A stretch of 64,000 nt of DNA from Lunularia cruciata (taxonomy: Eukaryota; Streptophyta; Marchantiopsida; Lunulariales; Lunulariaceae): contig OX419759.1 of assembly GCA_948567375.1 (NCBI GenBank), positions 26,823,493 to 26,887,492 of the forward strand, written 5' to 3'. Below the pieces are notes generated by a model, which worked only from the letters and a program-made list of their open reading frames with translations, ran no database searches and had not been told where the DNA came from. The translations under genes and the position numbers were made by a program. Below are positions 55,434 to 64,000 of this stretch, piece by piece; position 1 is the stretch's first letter, and each line of letters starts with the position of its first letter.

Positions 55434-55445
55434 TGGTATCAGAGC
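55434..55445 (+). promoter_or_regulatory. Primer-binding site, initiator tRNA-Met
   Basis: TGGTATCAGAGC starts one base after the LTR. This is the standard primer site of plant chromoviruses and Ty1/copia elements. Confidence 0.95.
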
Positions 55446-55574
55446 AAGTGTTCTAGTCCAAGAGAGTGGATCACCCCTCTTGGAATAGCACGAACTACTG
55501 AAACTGAGTAATTTGAGGTGGAGAACATAGAGTAATCGCTAGACTTAGGAAGGACTTTAGAGAGCGGATGGGAT

Positions 55575-55840
55575 GGATGCACCGGGGGGACAATTTCCTG
55601 CACCTAGCTTTCCATTCTCAAACCCATTCCACATGAAGGAACCATGGATCCGCAGTTGCAAGAGCTGGTGCAAGGAATGCAAGGAATGTTGAATGAATTT
55701 TGAGAGATTAAGATGACCATGGAGACATTGCAAAGTCAAGTGCAGATCCTCAGGAACGATCAAGCCATGCAAGAAGAAGAGCCGTCTCAAAACCCAGTAC
55801 CTGCGACTGAAGTACTTGGAGAGGCACCCATTGTCGTCGG
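55575..55840 (+). pseudogene. ChrC Gag N-terminal fragment
   Basis: ATG-containing start near 55575 (GQFPAPSFPFSNPF), then MQGMLNEF and the repeated QNPVPATEVLGEAP. It is cut near 55840 by the purine-rich insert; ChrJ and ChrD carry the uninterrupted join. Confidence 0.65.
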
Positions 55841-56397
55841 GAAAATAGCCCACGTGTACCCTTGAGGCTTTTGGTGTGATAGATTTTTTTTTTCTTCTAG
55901 TAGTTGTAAGGAACACGGATTTATGATAATATGTCTCGGGTGTGGTTTTTCTATCTTGTTTCAAGAGAAAGTAAGGAGACAGAGAAGGGCTGAGGGTTTT
56001 CAGAAAATGCCAAAAGATTTTGAGATGGAAGTTTGCAAAAGATTTCGAGAGGGAAGTTGGCAGAGGATTTCGAGAGAAGTAGCAGAGATTTTCGAGAGAA
56101 GAAAGGAGTAGGGTTTATTCGGACAGGAGGAAGAGGACAGGAGGAAGGTGGGACAGAAAGTTTTCGAGTTGGACAGGAGGAAGGTGGGACAGAAAGTTTT
56201 TGAGTTGGACAGGAAGAAAGGGGACAAAAAATTTCGAGTTGGACAGGAGGGCTTGAGAGTGCAGGGGAGAGAAATTCTCGAGAACTAAAGGGTTTGGACA
56301 GAGGAACAATCAGGCAGGAATTTTCGAGTTGGACAGGAGGGCTTGAGAGTGCAGGGGAGAGAAATTCTCGAGAACTGAAGAGTTGGACAGGAGTGTG

Positions 56398-56858
56398 AGA
56401 GTGCAGGGCTGTGCTTGGACCAGGAGAGGGATTTTGAACTATGAGAGTGCAGGGCTGTGCTTGGACAAGGAGAGGAATTTCAAAATGTGAGAGTGCAGGG
56501 CTGTGCTTGGACCAGGAGAGGGATTTTGAAATGTGAGAGTGCAGGGCTGTGCTTGGACCAAGAGAGGAATTTCAAAATGTGAGAGTGCAGGGCTGTGCTT
56601 GGACCAAGAGAGGAATTTCAAAATGTGAGAGTGCAGGGCTGTGCTTGGACCAGGAGAGGAATTTTGAAATGTGAGAGTGCAGGGCTGTGCTTGGACCAGG
56701 AGAGGAATTTTGAAATGTGAGAGTGCAGGGCTGTGCTTGGACCAGGAGAAGGATTTCAAAATGTGAGAGTGCAGGCTGTGCTTGGACCAGGAGAGGAATT
56801 TCGAAATGTGAGAGTGCAGGGCTGTGCTTGGACCAGGAGAGGGATTTCGAAATGTGAA
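56398..56858 (+). repeat. 46-bp minisatellite, about 10 copies
   Basis: The unit is built on GAGAGTGCAGGGCTGTGCTT plus GGACCAGGAGAGGAATTT and AAAATGT. Copies differ by a few substitutions, and one lacks a base (near 56773). Confidence 0.92.
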
Positions 56859-56863
56859 GAGTG

Positions 56864-57185
56864 AGGGCTGTGTTTTGGACCAGGACAGAAATTTTCAAAA
56901 TGTGAAGGGAGTCTTGAAGGGCTGAAGGCTTTTGGAGATGCATGAGGGCTGTGTTTGGACCAGGACAGAAATTTTCGAAATGTGAAGGGAGTCTTGAAGG
57001 GCTGAAGGCTTTTGGAGATGCATGAGGGCTGTGTTTGGGCCAGGACAGAAATTTTTGAAATGTGAAGGGAGTCTTGAAGGGCTGAAGGCTTTTGGAGATG
57101 CATGAGGGCTGTGTTTTGGACCAGGACAGAAATTTTTGAAATGTGAAGGGAGTCTTGAAGGGCTGAAGGCTTTTGGAGGTGCATG
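56864..57185 (+). repeat. 80-bp minisatellite, 4 copies
   Basis: The first 40 bases of each unit are a variant of the adjoining 46-bp unit (GAGGGCTGTGTTTGGACCAG). The second 40 bases (GAAGGGAGTCTTGAAGGGCT and on) are new. The array is a higher-order derivative of the first. Confidence 0.92.
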
Positions 57186-58595
57186 AAGGCAATTTTCGCA
57201 GGTCTGTTGGGGCTTGAGATTTCAGGGCAGAAGGTGTTCATGAAGGAAATTTTGCAGGAAATGTAAAGGCCTGAAGAGAGAGAGAAGAAACTCTAGAGGG
57301 ATTTGGACAGGAAAAGGAGAGGAATGAAGGAGCGCTAGCTTGGACAGGAGGAGTGAAATTTTGAGTTGGACAATAGACCTGGCTGTACAGAAGCTGGAGA
57401 GTATGGGCAGAGGAAATTGAAAGGAAGGATGTTGAGAGAAGGGCTGAAAAGGAGAAATTTTGAAGGAAGAGACCTGGCTGTACAGTAGCTGGACAGAGAA
57501 GTGAGAAGTGAAGGAAATTTCGAGAGATTTTGCACTAGGACAGAGGGAAAGGAGTTTGGGTTTCAGAAGTTTAGTCAGGAGAGAATGAGATGAACTTTGA
57601 GAGAATAGGATTGTACAAGACCAGGACTGTGCTTCAAAGGAAGAACTATGACTGATCAGGAGACACCCAGGAGAAACTCTCAAGTTGTTGTGAAGGTTTG
57701 AGAGTGAACTACAAGAGACAGACAGAGAGGAATTTTTGAGCTTTACAGTGAGGGCCAAGAGAGCTGGAGACAACATAGCAGTTCTCAAAGGTTGGGGAAT
57801 GGCTGATGCTAGGCAGAAGATAGAGAGGCCATTTTCTCAAAGGAGATTTGGAGGTCTGATGGTGAAGTGACAGGCAAAGAGAAGAGAAGGAGAGGCTTCG
57901 AATGCTGAGCGGTGAGTGACAGTTTGATAAAAGAGAAGGAGTTGAGAAGATTGTATGCATGTGATTGGGCGAGTTTGGATGTTCATCTGGAATGACTTGG
58001 TTGCCCAGGTGTTGAAGTAGGAATGGACACTCCATAGGGAAGAATTGTTTGTCTTGTTTGACTTACAGCTGTATGACTGGTTGAAGAGGATGATTCATGA
58101 ACGGATAAATGTACTCTGAATTGTGGATGTTGTCAAGGGAAGGGCTGCATTTAGGAGCTCTTGGTCCAGTCTATATGATTGCCCAGTTCAGTGATCAATA
58201 CAGCCGGGTTTGACCACCATTAGTTGCGTGCGGTTATTTCATAAAGTCTCACCAGAGCCATTTTTGGAATCTGTCTGAGCCAAGAGCCAAACCCACAGAC
58301 CCGAACATAAAAGAGAACTGGAAGCGATACTATATATGATTAGAGCTACCAGGCCAAACACAGTCAAACACAATTGAATGCTATAGATCAACTTTAGGTT
58401 ACAATATCCAACATACAAACCTTGGGAGAAACCTGCCCTAGGGACAATTAGAACAACCTGACCTATTGGGAAGAGCTGCCAGCCATACCAAACAAAGAAG
58501 AGAATGACAAACCTCAGGAAGACTTAAGTCATTTGCACCAATTGCAACTAAGCACTAGCAGCCAAGTGCCCAGTGCACTCTTGAGGACAATACCC

Positions 58596-59507
58596 CGTGA
58601 CATCGTGCCTACGAACCCTATCAACGATGAAGCCACATTGCTACTCCAGATGAAGAAGACCTGCAACATCGAGCCTTACAAGGGGCAGCGTACGATGGGA
58701 GTAGTGGAGAATTGGATCTCAAGAATGAATCGATATTTTTGATTGTTCTCAACAGAGATCACAGAGCACGCTGCAGGCGTGTTTGCATGTGGGTACTTGA
58801 CCGATAAAGCCCTCACATGGTATGATGCTTAGGAATGATCCATGCTGGCAAAGAGAAGGGAGGTCACATGGATAGCAATGCAAGAAGGACTGCTCAAGAA
58901 TTTCCAATCGGTGGATTCTGTGCAGATGGCTCGAACCCGACTATGGGGATTGAGACAGAAGAATAGCGTCCAAGAGTATGTGGAGGCATTTCTCGATCTA
59001 CAAGTTGCAATTACCGACATGAGTCCAGCAAAGGCTCTCGACAATTTCAAATGAGGGTTGAAAGAGTAGATTTGCCAAGAAGTCATGGTGCAAAACCCTC
59101 GCACGGTATTTGAAGCTATTGCTTGTGCGCAGAGAATAGCCGGAGCATTAGGTGGAGGTGAAGGAGTAGTTCCACCTCAACATTATTGGGCAGAAATGCC
59201 ACACATGGGTGGACCAGTACTGATGGAATTGGGCAACCTTCGATTCCGGGATCGAGGAGCACGGCCACTTCAAGGAGAGCGAGGACGGGTAGAAGAACGA
59301 AGAGATGGAGTCCCACGAGGAGAAGGGACTTGAGGAGAACAATGCCATTGTTACAATTGTGGCCGTATTGGGCACATATCTACCAATTGTCGCACTCGTT
59401 TCCCTAGAGGCCCTTGGCCTTTGTACAGGCGATCTTTGAACAACATGGAGAGGCACATTGAAGAGGAGGAGGTGGAAACCACTTTGGAAAACGAAGATCG
59501 CCAGTAA
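58596..59507 (+). pseudogene. ChrC Gag, main part with zinc knuckle
   Basis: CNIEPYKGQRTMGVVENW, WIAMQEGLLKNFQSVDSVQM and AFLDLQVAITDMSPAKALDN form the capsid-type domain. The CCHC knuckle CYNCGRIGHISTNC is at 59349-59390. Stops at 58739, 58831, 59053 and 59331 break it. Confidence 0.88.
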
Positions 59508-59602
59508 ATGTACCTCACGGCCTTACTGGCTCAATAAGGAAGCAGAGAAGCGAGGGAAGGAAGAAGAATAATGCGCAAAGGTCCCGAAAGGCAACCTCAC
59601 AA

Positions 59603-61222
59603 TTGATTGTCGTGAATGGAATCCTAGAAGGTAGTCAAGTGAGAGTATTAATAGATCCGAGAGCAACAGAGAATTTCTTGTCTCGCTCTGTTGCAATAAG
59701 CTTGGGAATGGATCTAGAGAGAGATGAAAGTGAAGAAGTAGAGTTACCAAATGGGCAAACAGAGAGGATTGAATCATTACCTAGACGGGTAACCCTCTTT
59801 GTAGGAGAATATCAGGAAGCAATTGAGTGGCGAGTGATACAATTAGCCCGTTATGATGCAATTTTAGGCATGCCATGGATGGAGCAGTACAACCCAATGG
59901 TGGATTGGAGGAAGAAAGTAGTGAGAACCCACCAATGGTCAATCATTGGGGTTAAAGAAAAATCACATAGGCAAAAACTGCCCCTATATGTCGTAAGGAC
60001 GACAACTGTCTGTAAGACCGATAGATGTTTTCTAGGTCTAATAAGAGAAGTCCAGAGTGCACAACTCGCTGGACAAATTCCTGAGAAATTGAAGGATGTG
60101 GTGGATGAGTTTCAAAATGTCCTTCCCGATGATCTACTCTCAGGATTACCACCTAAAAGGCAAGTAGATCACAAAATAGAGACACTCCCGGGGAAGACAC
60201 CTCCTTGTAAGGCCCCATATCGCCTATCACCTCATGAGTTGGAGGAGTGTAAGACTCAAATTGAGGAGATGCTACAAAAAGAGTTCATCCAACCTAGCGT
60301 ATCACCATATGGGGCCCCTGTCTTGTTTGTGAAGAAGGAGGATGGTACAATGCGCATGTGCATTGACTATCGGGGTCTCAATTAGCAAACAGTGAAGAAC
60401 AAATACCCCTAACCTCGCATGGATGACCTGTTTGATCAACTCCATGGAGCGAGATACTTCACCAAACTGGACTTGCGGAGCGGTTACAATCAAATCCGAA
60501 TTGCAGAGGAGGATGTGTACAAAACTGCCTTTCAAACCAAGTATGGCCACTTTGAGTATCTTGTGATGCCTTTTGGCCTCACCAATGCGCCTGCCGCTTT
60601 CATGAGCCTAATGAATGACATATTTTGTCCATACTTGGATAAGTCTGTTATCGTCTTCTTGGATGATATCTTAGTATATAGTAGCACGATGACAGAACAC
60701 AAACAACATCTACGAGAGGTCCTCCAGATTCTAAGACAGAATCAGTTGTATGCCAAAATCTCAAAGTGTGAGTTTGGCAAGTCTGAAGTAGACTACTTAG
60801 GGCATAGAGTAAGTGCAGAGGGCATTCAAGTATTGACAGATAAAATAGAGGTCATTCAAAAATGGAGTGCCCCAGAAGATCAGACTCAACTTAAGAGCTT
60901 CTTGGGGTTGACGGGATTCTATCGTAGGTTTGTCAAGGACTTCTCCAAGGTTGCAGAGCCTTTAACGACACTACTTGGCAAGGGGAAGAAGTGGACATGG
61001 GGAACTGCACAAGAGTTGGCCTTTCAAGAATTGAAGGCCGCCTTGCTACATGCACCAATCTTGAAGTGGTATGACCTAAAACGTCCAATCAAGTTGGCTA
61101 CGAATGCATCCGGCGTAGCAATAGGAGCAGTCCTACAACAAGAGTGGCATGACGGATGGCATCCAATTGCATATTTCTCTCAAAAGTTGTTACCGGCAGA
61201 GCGCAACTACCACACCACATAA
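59603..61222 (+). pseudogene. ChrC protease, RT and start of RNase H
   Basis: The protease has [13 protein letters not shown] with Asp at 59654-59656; D-S-G is changed to D-P-R, so it is inactive. [46 protein letters not shown], and catalytic LDD at 60659-60667. RNase H: first Asp replaced by Asn in [14 protein letters not shown] 60383 and TAA 60410 lie inside RT and TAA at 61220 ends this stretch. Confidence 0.92.
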
Positions 61223-61231
61223 CGAGAAGAG

Positions 61232-62659
61232 TTGGCCATCGTTCTAGCAACCAAGCATTGGAAGCACTACTTGGGCGAGAAGGCATTTGTAGTAGAGACA
61301 GACCACAAACCTCTAGTCTACCTCGAGACGCAAAAGGATCTATCTCGTCGCCAAATTCGGTGGGCAGAGTGGCAACAACGCTTCAACATGACAATCACCT
61401 ACGTGGAAGGTAAGAAGCAACTTGCAGATGCATTCACCCGCATGCCAATGGCCAACAACTTGGCGGCAGAGGTTAAGATTAACTCTGAATTCTAGCAAGA
61501 GATTCTAGCTGCTACAAAAACTGATCCATAGATTGTAGAAGCGCAATCGCCCAAAGGTGTCACTAGCACCCAAGGACTCACCTTTTGGGAGGGCCGATTG
61601 TGGATCCCAAATGTCCCAGAATTATGCACCACCATTCTAGCGGAATGTCATGATTCAGCCATTGTAGCTCATGTCGGAGTGGACAAGACCTTGGAGGCAG
61701 TCAAGTGCCATTACTATTGGCCCAAGATGAGCAACGACGTGATGAACTATGTGCGTAGCTGCCTACTTTGTCAACAGAACAAAGCTTCTAATCAAGCTCC
61801 TGCAGGGCTCCTTCAACCTCTTTCCACTCCTACCCAACGTTGAGAACAAGTGAGTATGGATCTCGTCTGTGAATTACCCAAGACCACCTCAGGGTTTGAC
61901 TCCATTGTGGTCTTTGTGGACCAGCTCAGCAAAATGATTCATGTACGCCCTACCACCAAGGAGGTGACCGCTCCACAACTAGCTCAACTATACTTAGATG
62001 TAGTCTTTGTTCACCATGGCTTGTCTAGAGTACTCATCACCGATAGAGGCACCCAATTCACCAATTTGTTTTGATAAACACTCTTTGGTTTCTTCAAAAC
62101 CAAGTTGGCCATGTCTACAGCTTACCACCCACAAACAGATGGCCAAACAGAGCGGGCTAATCGTACAATTGAAGACATGTTACGCGGCTTCACCTTAGAA
62201 GAGCAAGAGAGGTGGGACACCCTACTACCGTTGGTGGAATTCGCTTACAACAATTCAGTGAATGCCTCCACCCAGGTCACTCCGTTCTTCCTCATGTATA
62301 GTGAGCATCCCTTCACACCTTCTAGCTTGATGAAGATCCGTCCAGTGACTACCAAGGTTGATGCAGTCAACACATTTGTTTCTAGAATCCAACAAGGTGT
62401 GGAGAGCGCCAAGCACAGGTTACAGATTGCGCAAAATCGACAAAAGCAGTATGCTGATGCACACCGTAGGCACATGGAGTTCAATGTTGGGGATCAAGTG
62501 TGGCTATCAACAACCAACCTCACATTAGTTGGATCTTGTAAGCTCAGACCTCGTTTTATTGGGCCTTTCTCTATTCTTTGTTGCATCGGCGTTGTGGCCT
62601 ATCACCTTGAGCTACCACCACACATGAAGATCCATCCAGTGTTCCATGTCTCCCTATAA
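61232..62659 (+). pseudogene. ChrC RNase H and integrase
   Basis: VVETDHKPLVYLE (about 61290) completes RNase H. The integrase zinc domain is H...H with CLLCQQNK (about 61650-61785). Core: Asp in VSMDLVCELP, Asp in LITDRGTQF (about 62038) and Glu in HPQTDGQTERANR (about 62128-62166), all present. The GPF segment is RFIGPFSIL. Stops are at 61493, 61529, 61841 and 62072. Confidence 0.92.
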
Positions 62660-62935
62660 CGCAGATATGCTCCCCAATCAGGCCAAGGTACTTCCAGACA
62701 GGACATTCGACCTTGTCCGACAGTCATTGATGGCACAGAGGAATATGAAGTGGAGCGGATTTCTCCAAAAGCGCATGCGTGGTACTCGCCATCCGCGGGT
62801 GGAATATCTAGTACAATGGAAAGGTTACCCCTTCTATGAAGCAACCTGGGAACCCGCTGCCAATTTGGCACATGCACAGGTGTTGGTGCAAGCATTTGAG
62901 CAACAATTGCATAACGAGGACGTTGCGTCTTAAAA
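62646..62935 (+). pseudogene. ChrC chromodomain
   Basis: RHPRVEYLVQWKGYPFYEAT and WEP lie at about 62790-62855 in a frame shifted from integrase. The aromatic positions Y, W and Y/F expected for a methyl-lysine cage are present. It would tether the integration complex to marked chromatin. Confidence 0.9.
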
Positions 62936-62946
62936 GGAGGGAGGTC
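62932..62946 (+). promoter_or_regulatory. ChrC polypurine tract
   Basis: AAAAGGAGGGAGG lies directly before the 3' LTR and is the expected plus-strand primer. Confidence 0.85.
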
Positions 62947-63684
62947 TGTAATACCAAGGGTTAGCCATATGATCTAAATGTGAAATTTGGTTTGGTAACA
63001 TCTAGAATGATGTTATACATGATGGTCAAAATAGATCAGATAGAAGTATCACCAAAAGAGTACTTCTACTAATAGTGCAAAAATAGAAATAGACTTGAGA
63101 ACCTTAGAACCAATAGCTAGACATATGATTTAAAGGTGAGAATTGGTTTAGTAACATCTGGAAGGATGTTACACATGATAGACTAAATAGATCAGAAATA
63201 GGTATCACCAAAAGGGGACTTCTACTAATAGAGTAGGAACCAAAATATGCCTAAAATCTTTGAAGGCAATTTTGGAGGCCTAAACGGATGAATTAGGCCT
63301 CGAAAATGTGTAGATTCCCCCCCAATGGAGGAAGGGCTGGCCTTCCCTCCCCCCTTGTTTGTCTTGTTGAGAGCTTTCCAACGGTACCTTACTCATGTGA
63401 TTCTGAGATTCCTACAGGAAGATTCCCTAAAAGATTCCCTCCGGTCAAAGCTCATTTGACCAACCAGATAGGACCTAGACCAGACAGGTCACCCATCCAA
63501 GTAAGTAATCCAAGGGTGGAGCTTGCTGACATGTCACCTATCTGGGTCCCTAATCCTATGGTGGAGCTTCCTTGGAGGAGATCCTCTTTGTCCATATAAT
63601 AAAGAGAAGGTGCTCCCTTGGGGCATCGAATGTTTGAGTGTGTAATCTGTGTTTTCTCTCTTCTCTTGTCCTCAAAGTATTACA
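62947..63684 (+). repeat. ChrC 3' LTR (738 bp)
   Basis: TGTAATACC ... AGTATTACA with the same internal duplication as the 5' LTR. It is followed by GGAGG. Confidence 0.95.
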
Positions 63685-63689
63685 GGAGG

Positions 63690-64000
63690 TTGATGTTGAG
63701 GAGCAGCAATACATTCTCCAAATTTGGAGCACGGACGACTCCTACGCGAAGACAGGGAAGGACATGGAGGTCGCAGTGAGTACCCCAACTAAGAAGAGGA
63801 GTTGGCAAGGAGAAGCCAAAGACAACAAGAAACCTTGGAAGATACAAAGAAGTAATCCGAGGCGAGGAATGGTGGTAATTGAGTTGGAAGATGAAGACTC
63901 AGAAGGCAAGGCCGAGCTCAAAATGGAAGACAAGGAACATGAGGAGGAACCTGAGCTGACACTGCAGAGCGGAGATACGAGCAGTGATAGTGAAGAAGGA
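63690..64000 (+). pseudogene. CC3 coiled-coil protein, continuation
   Basis: After removal of ChrC and one GGAGG the frame continues without a stop to the window end: VDVEEQQYILQIWSTDDSYA, a basic stretch, then the acidic segment with NPRRGMVVIELEDEDSEG. It aligns with CC1 14390-14700. Confidence 0.85.

Larger units (their letters stand above)
55841..58595 (+). mobile_element. Purine-rich 2.75-kb insert in ChrC gag
   Basis: Boundaries are inferred by comparison with ChrJ and ChrD Gag. Proposed ends are TGTCGTCGGG and CCCCGTGACA, forming short TGTC/GACA inverted termini, but no convincing target duplication is seen. The plus strand is strikingly rich in G and A. It contains short GGACAGGAGG repeats (56120-56400), the 46-bp array and the 80-bp array. 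Long minus-strand frames across the arrays are repeat artefacts. No LTR pair, RT or transposase was recognised. Confidence 0.55.
54697..63684 (+). mobile_element. ChrC: complete chromovirus (Ty3/gypsy)
   Basis: LTRs 54697-55432 and 62947-63684, target duplication GGAGG (54692-54696, 63685-63689), initiator-Met primer site, gag, protease, RT, RNase H, integrase, chromodomain and polypurine tract. Pol lies in one frame from 59603 to 62659 with scattered stops and little frameshifting. Gag is split by a 2.75-kb insert. No functional protein can be made by this copy. Confidence 0.95.
53472..64000 (+). mobile_element. CC3: coiled-coil element hosting ChrC, 3' end outside
   Basis: It starts TGTGGTGCCC at 53472 inside CC2 and is interrupted by ChrC (54697-63684). 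It resumes at GGAGG 63685 and runs off the window. Compared with CC1, several CpG sites are TpG or CpA, so it has decayed more. Confidence 0.88.

Noticed and set aside
56439-57241. Long minus-strand ORFs of 106-206 codons with a repeating SWSKHSPALSHF pattern
   Set aside because: They are read across the minisatellite arrays; the repeat unit happens to lack stops on that strand.
57222-57788. A 188-codon minus-strand ORF rich in Ser, Leu and Phe
   Set aside because: It is the complement of a purine-rich strand, which gives few stops and Ser/Leu/Phe-rich translation. No motif.
1-64000. CRISPR arrays, tRNA or rRNA genes
   Set aside because: No regularly spaced short repeats with unique spacers and no tRNA-like or rRNA-like segments were noticed. 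tRNA-like similarity occurs only at retroelement primer sites.

Overview
This window looks like nuclear DNA of a land plant, most likely a gymnosperm or other plant with a large, repeat-filled genome. That is an inference from the content: old, deeply nested Ty3/gypsy retrotransposons of plant type, and no host gene, rRNA, tRNA, CRISPR array or bacterial-style operon that I can recognise. The names used below (TatA, MTR, ChrC and so on) are my own labels for copies in this window.

Layout. 1-3825: 5' part of a minus-strand Tat-like Ty3/gypsy element (TatA) with an open gag-protease frame and a 5' LTR. 3826-29937: one decayed gypsy-like element (MTR) cut into pieces by TatA, TatB (9233-20683, minus) and TatC (21844-29409, plus). 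MTR is the most interesting object here. Its order is Gag zinc knuckles, protease, a C5 cytosine DNA methyltransferase with motifs I, IV, VI, VIII, IX and X, reverse transcriptase, RNase H, integrase, and a C4HC3 PHD finger at the integrase C-terminus. TatB carries its own insertion, CC1 (13163-16945), which has TG...CA ends, a 5-bp target duplication, no LTR pair and an ORF for a long acidic coiled-coil protein.

29938-42576: older debris. This includes an inverted-repeat pair around a Gag fragment, a decayed chromovirus (ChrD) with a C-terminal chromodomain, about 2.5 kb of AT-rich sequence without recognisable content, an MTR LTR relic, and the 5' end of another chromovirus (ChrJ). 42577-51704: three minus-strand Tat pieces (TatF, TatG, TatH). 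51705-64000: a four-level nest, TatH containing CC2 (minus), containing CC3 (plus), containing ChrC. ChrC (54697-63684) is a complete chromovirus with both LTRs, an initiator-Met primer site, a polypurine tract, a chromodomain and a GGAGG target duplication. Its gag is split by a 2.75-kb purine-rich insert with two related minisatellites (46-bp and 80-bp units).

Function and state. Nearly every reading frame is broken. Many breaks look like C-to-T changes (CAG to TAG, CGA to TGA), as expected for decay of methylated cytosines. Frames still open are the visible part of TatA gag-protease, a zinc-knuckle ORF in the Tat leader, and the TatH integrase core. All five informative Tat insertions lie at G-N-N-C sites, and the two with both ends visible have 4-bp duplications. 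MTR joins a DNA-methylation writer and a histone-tail reader in one retroelement polyprotein, which is the best candidate here for an under-described system.
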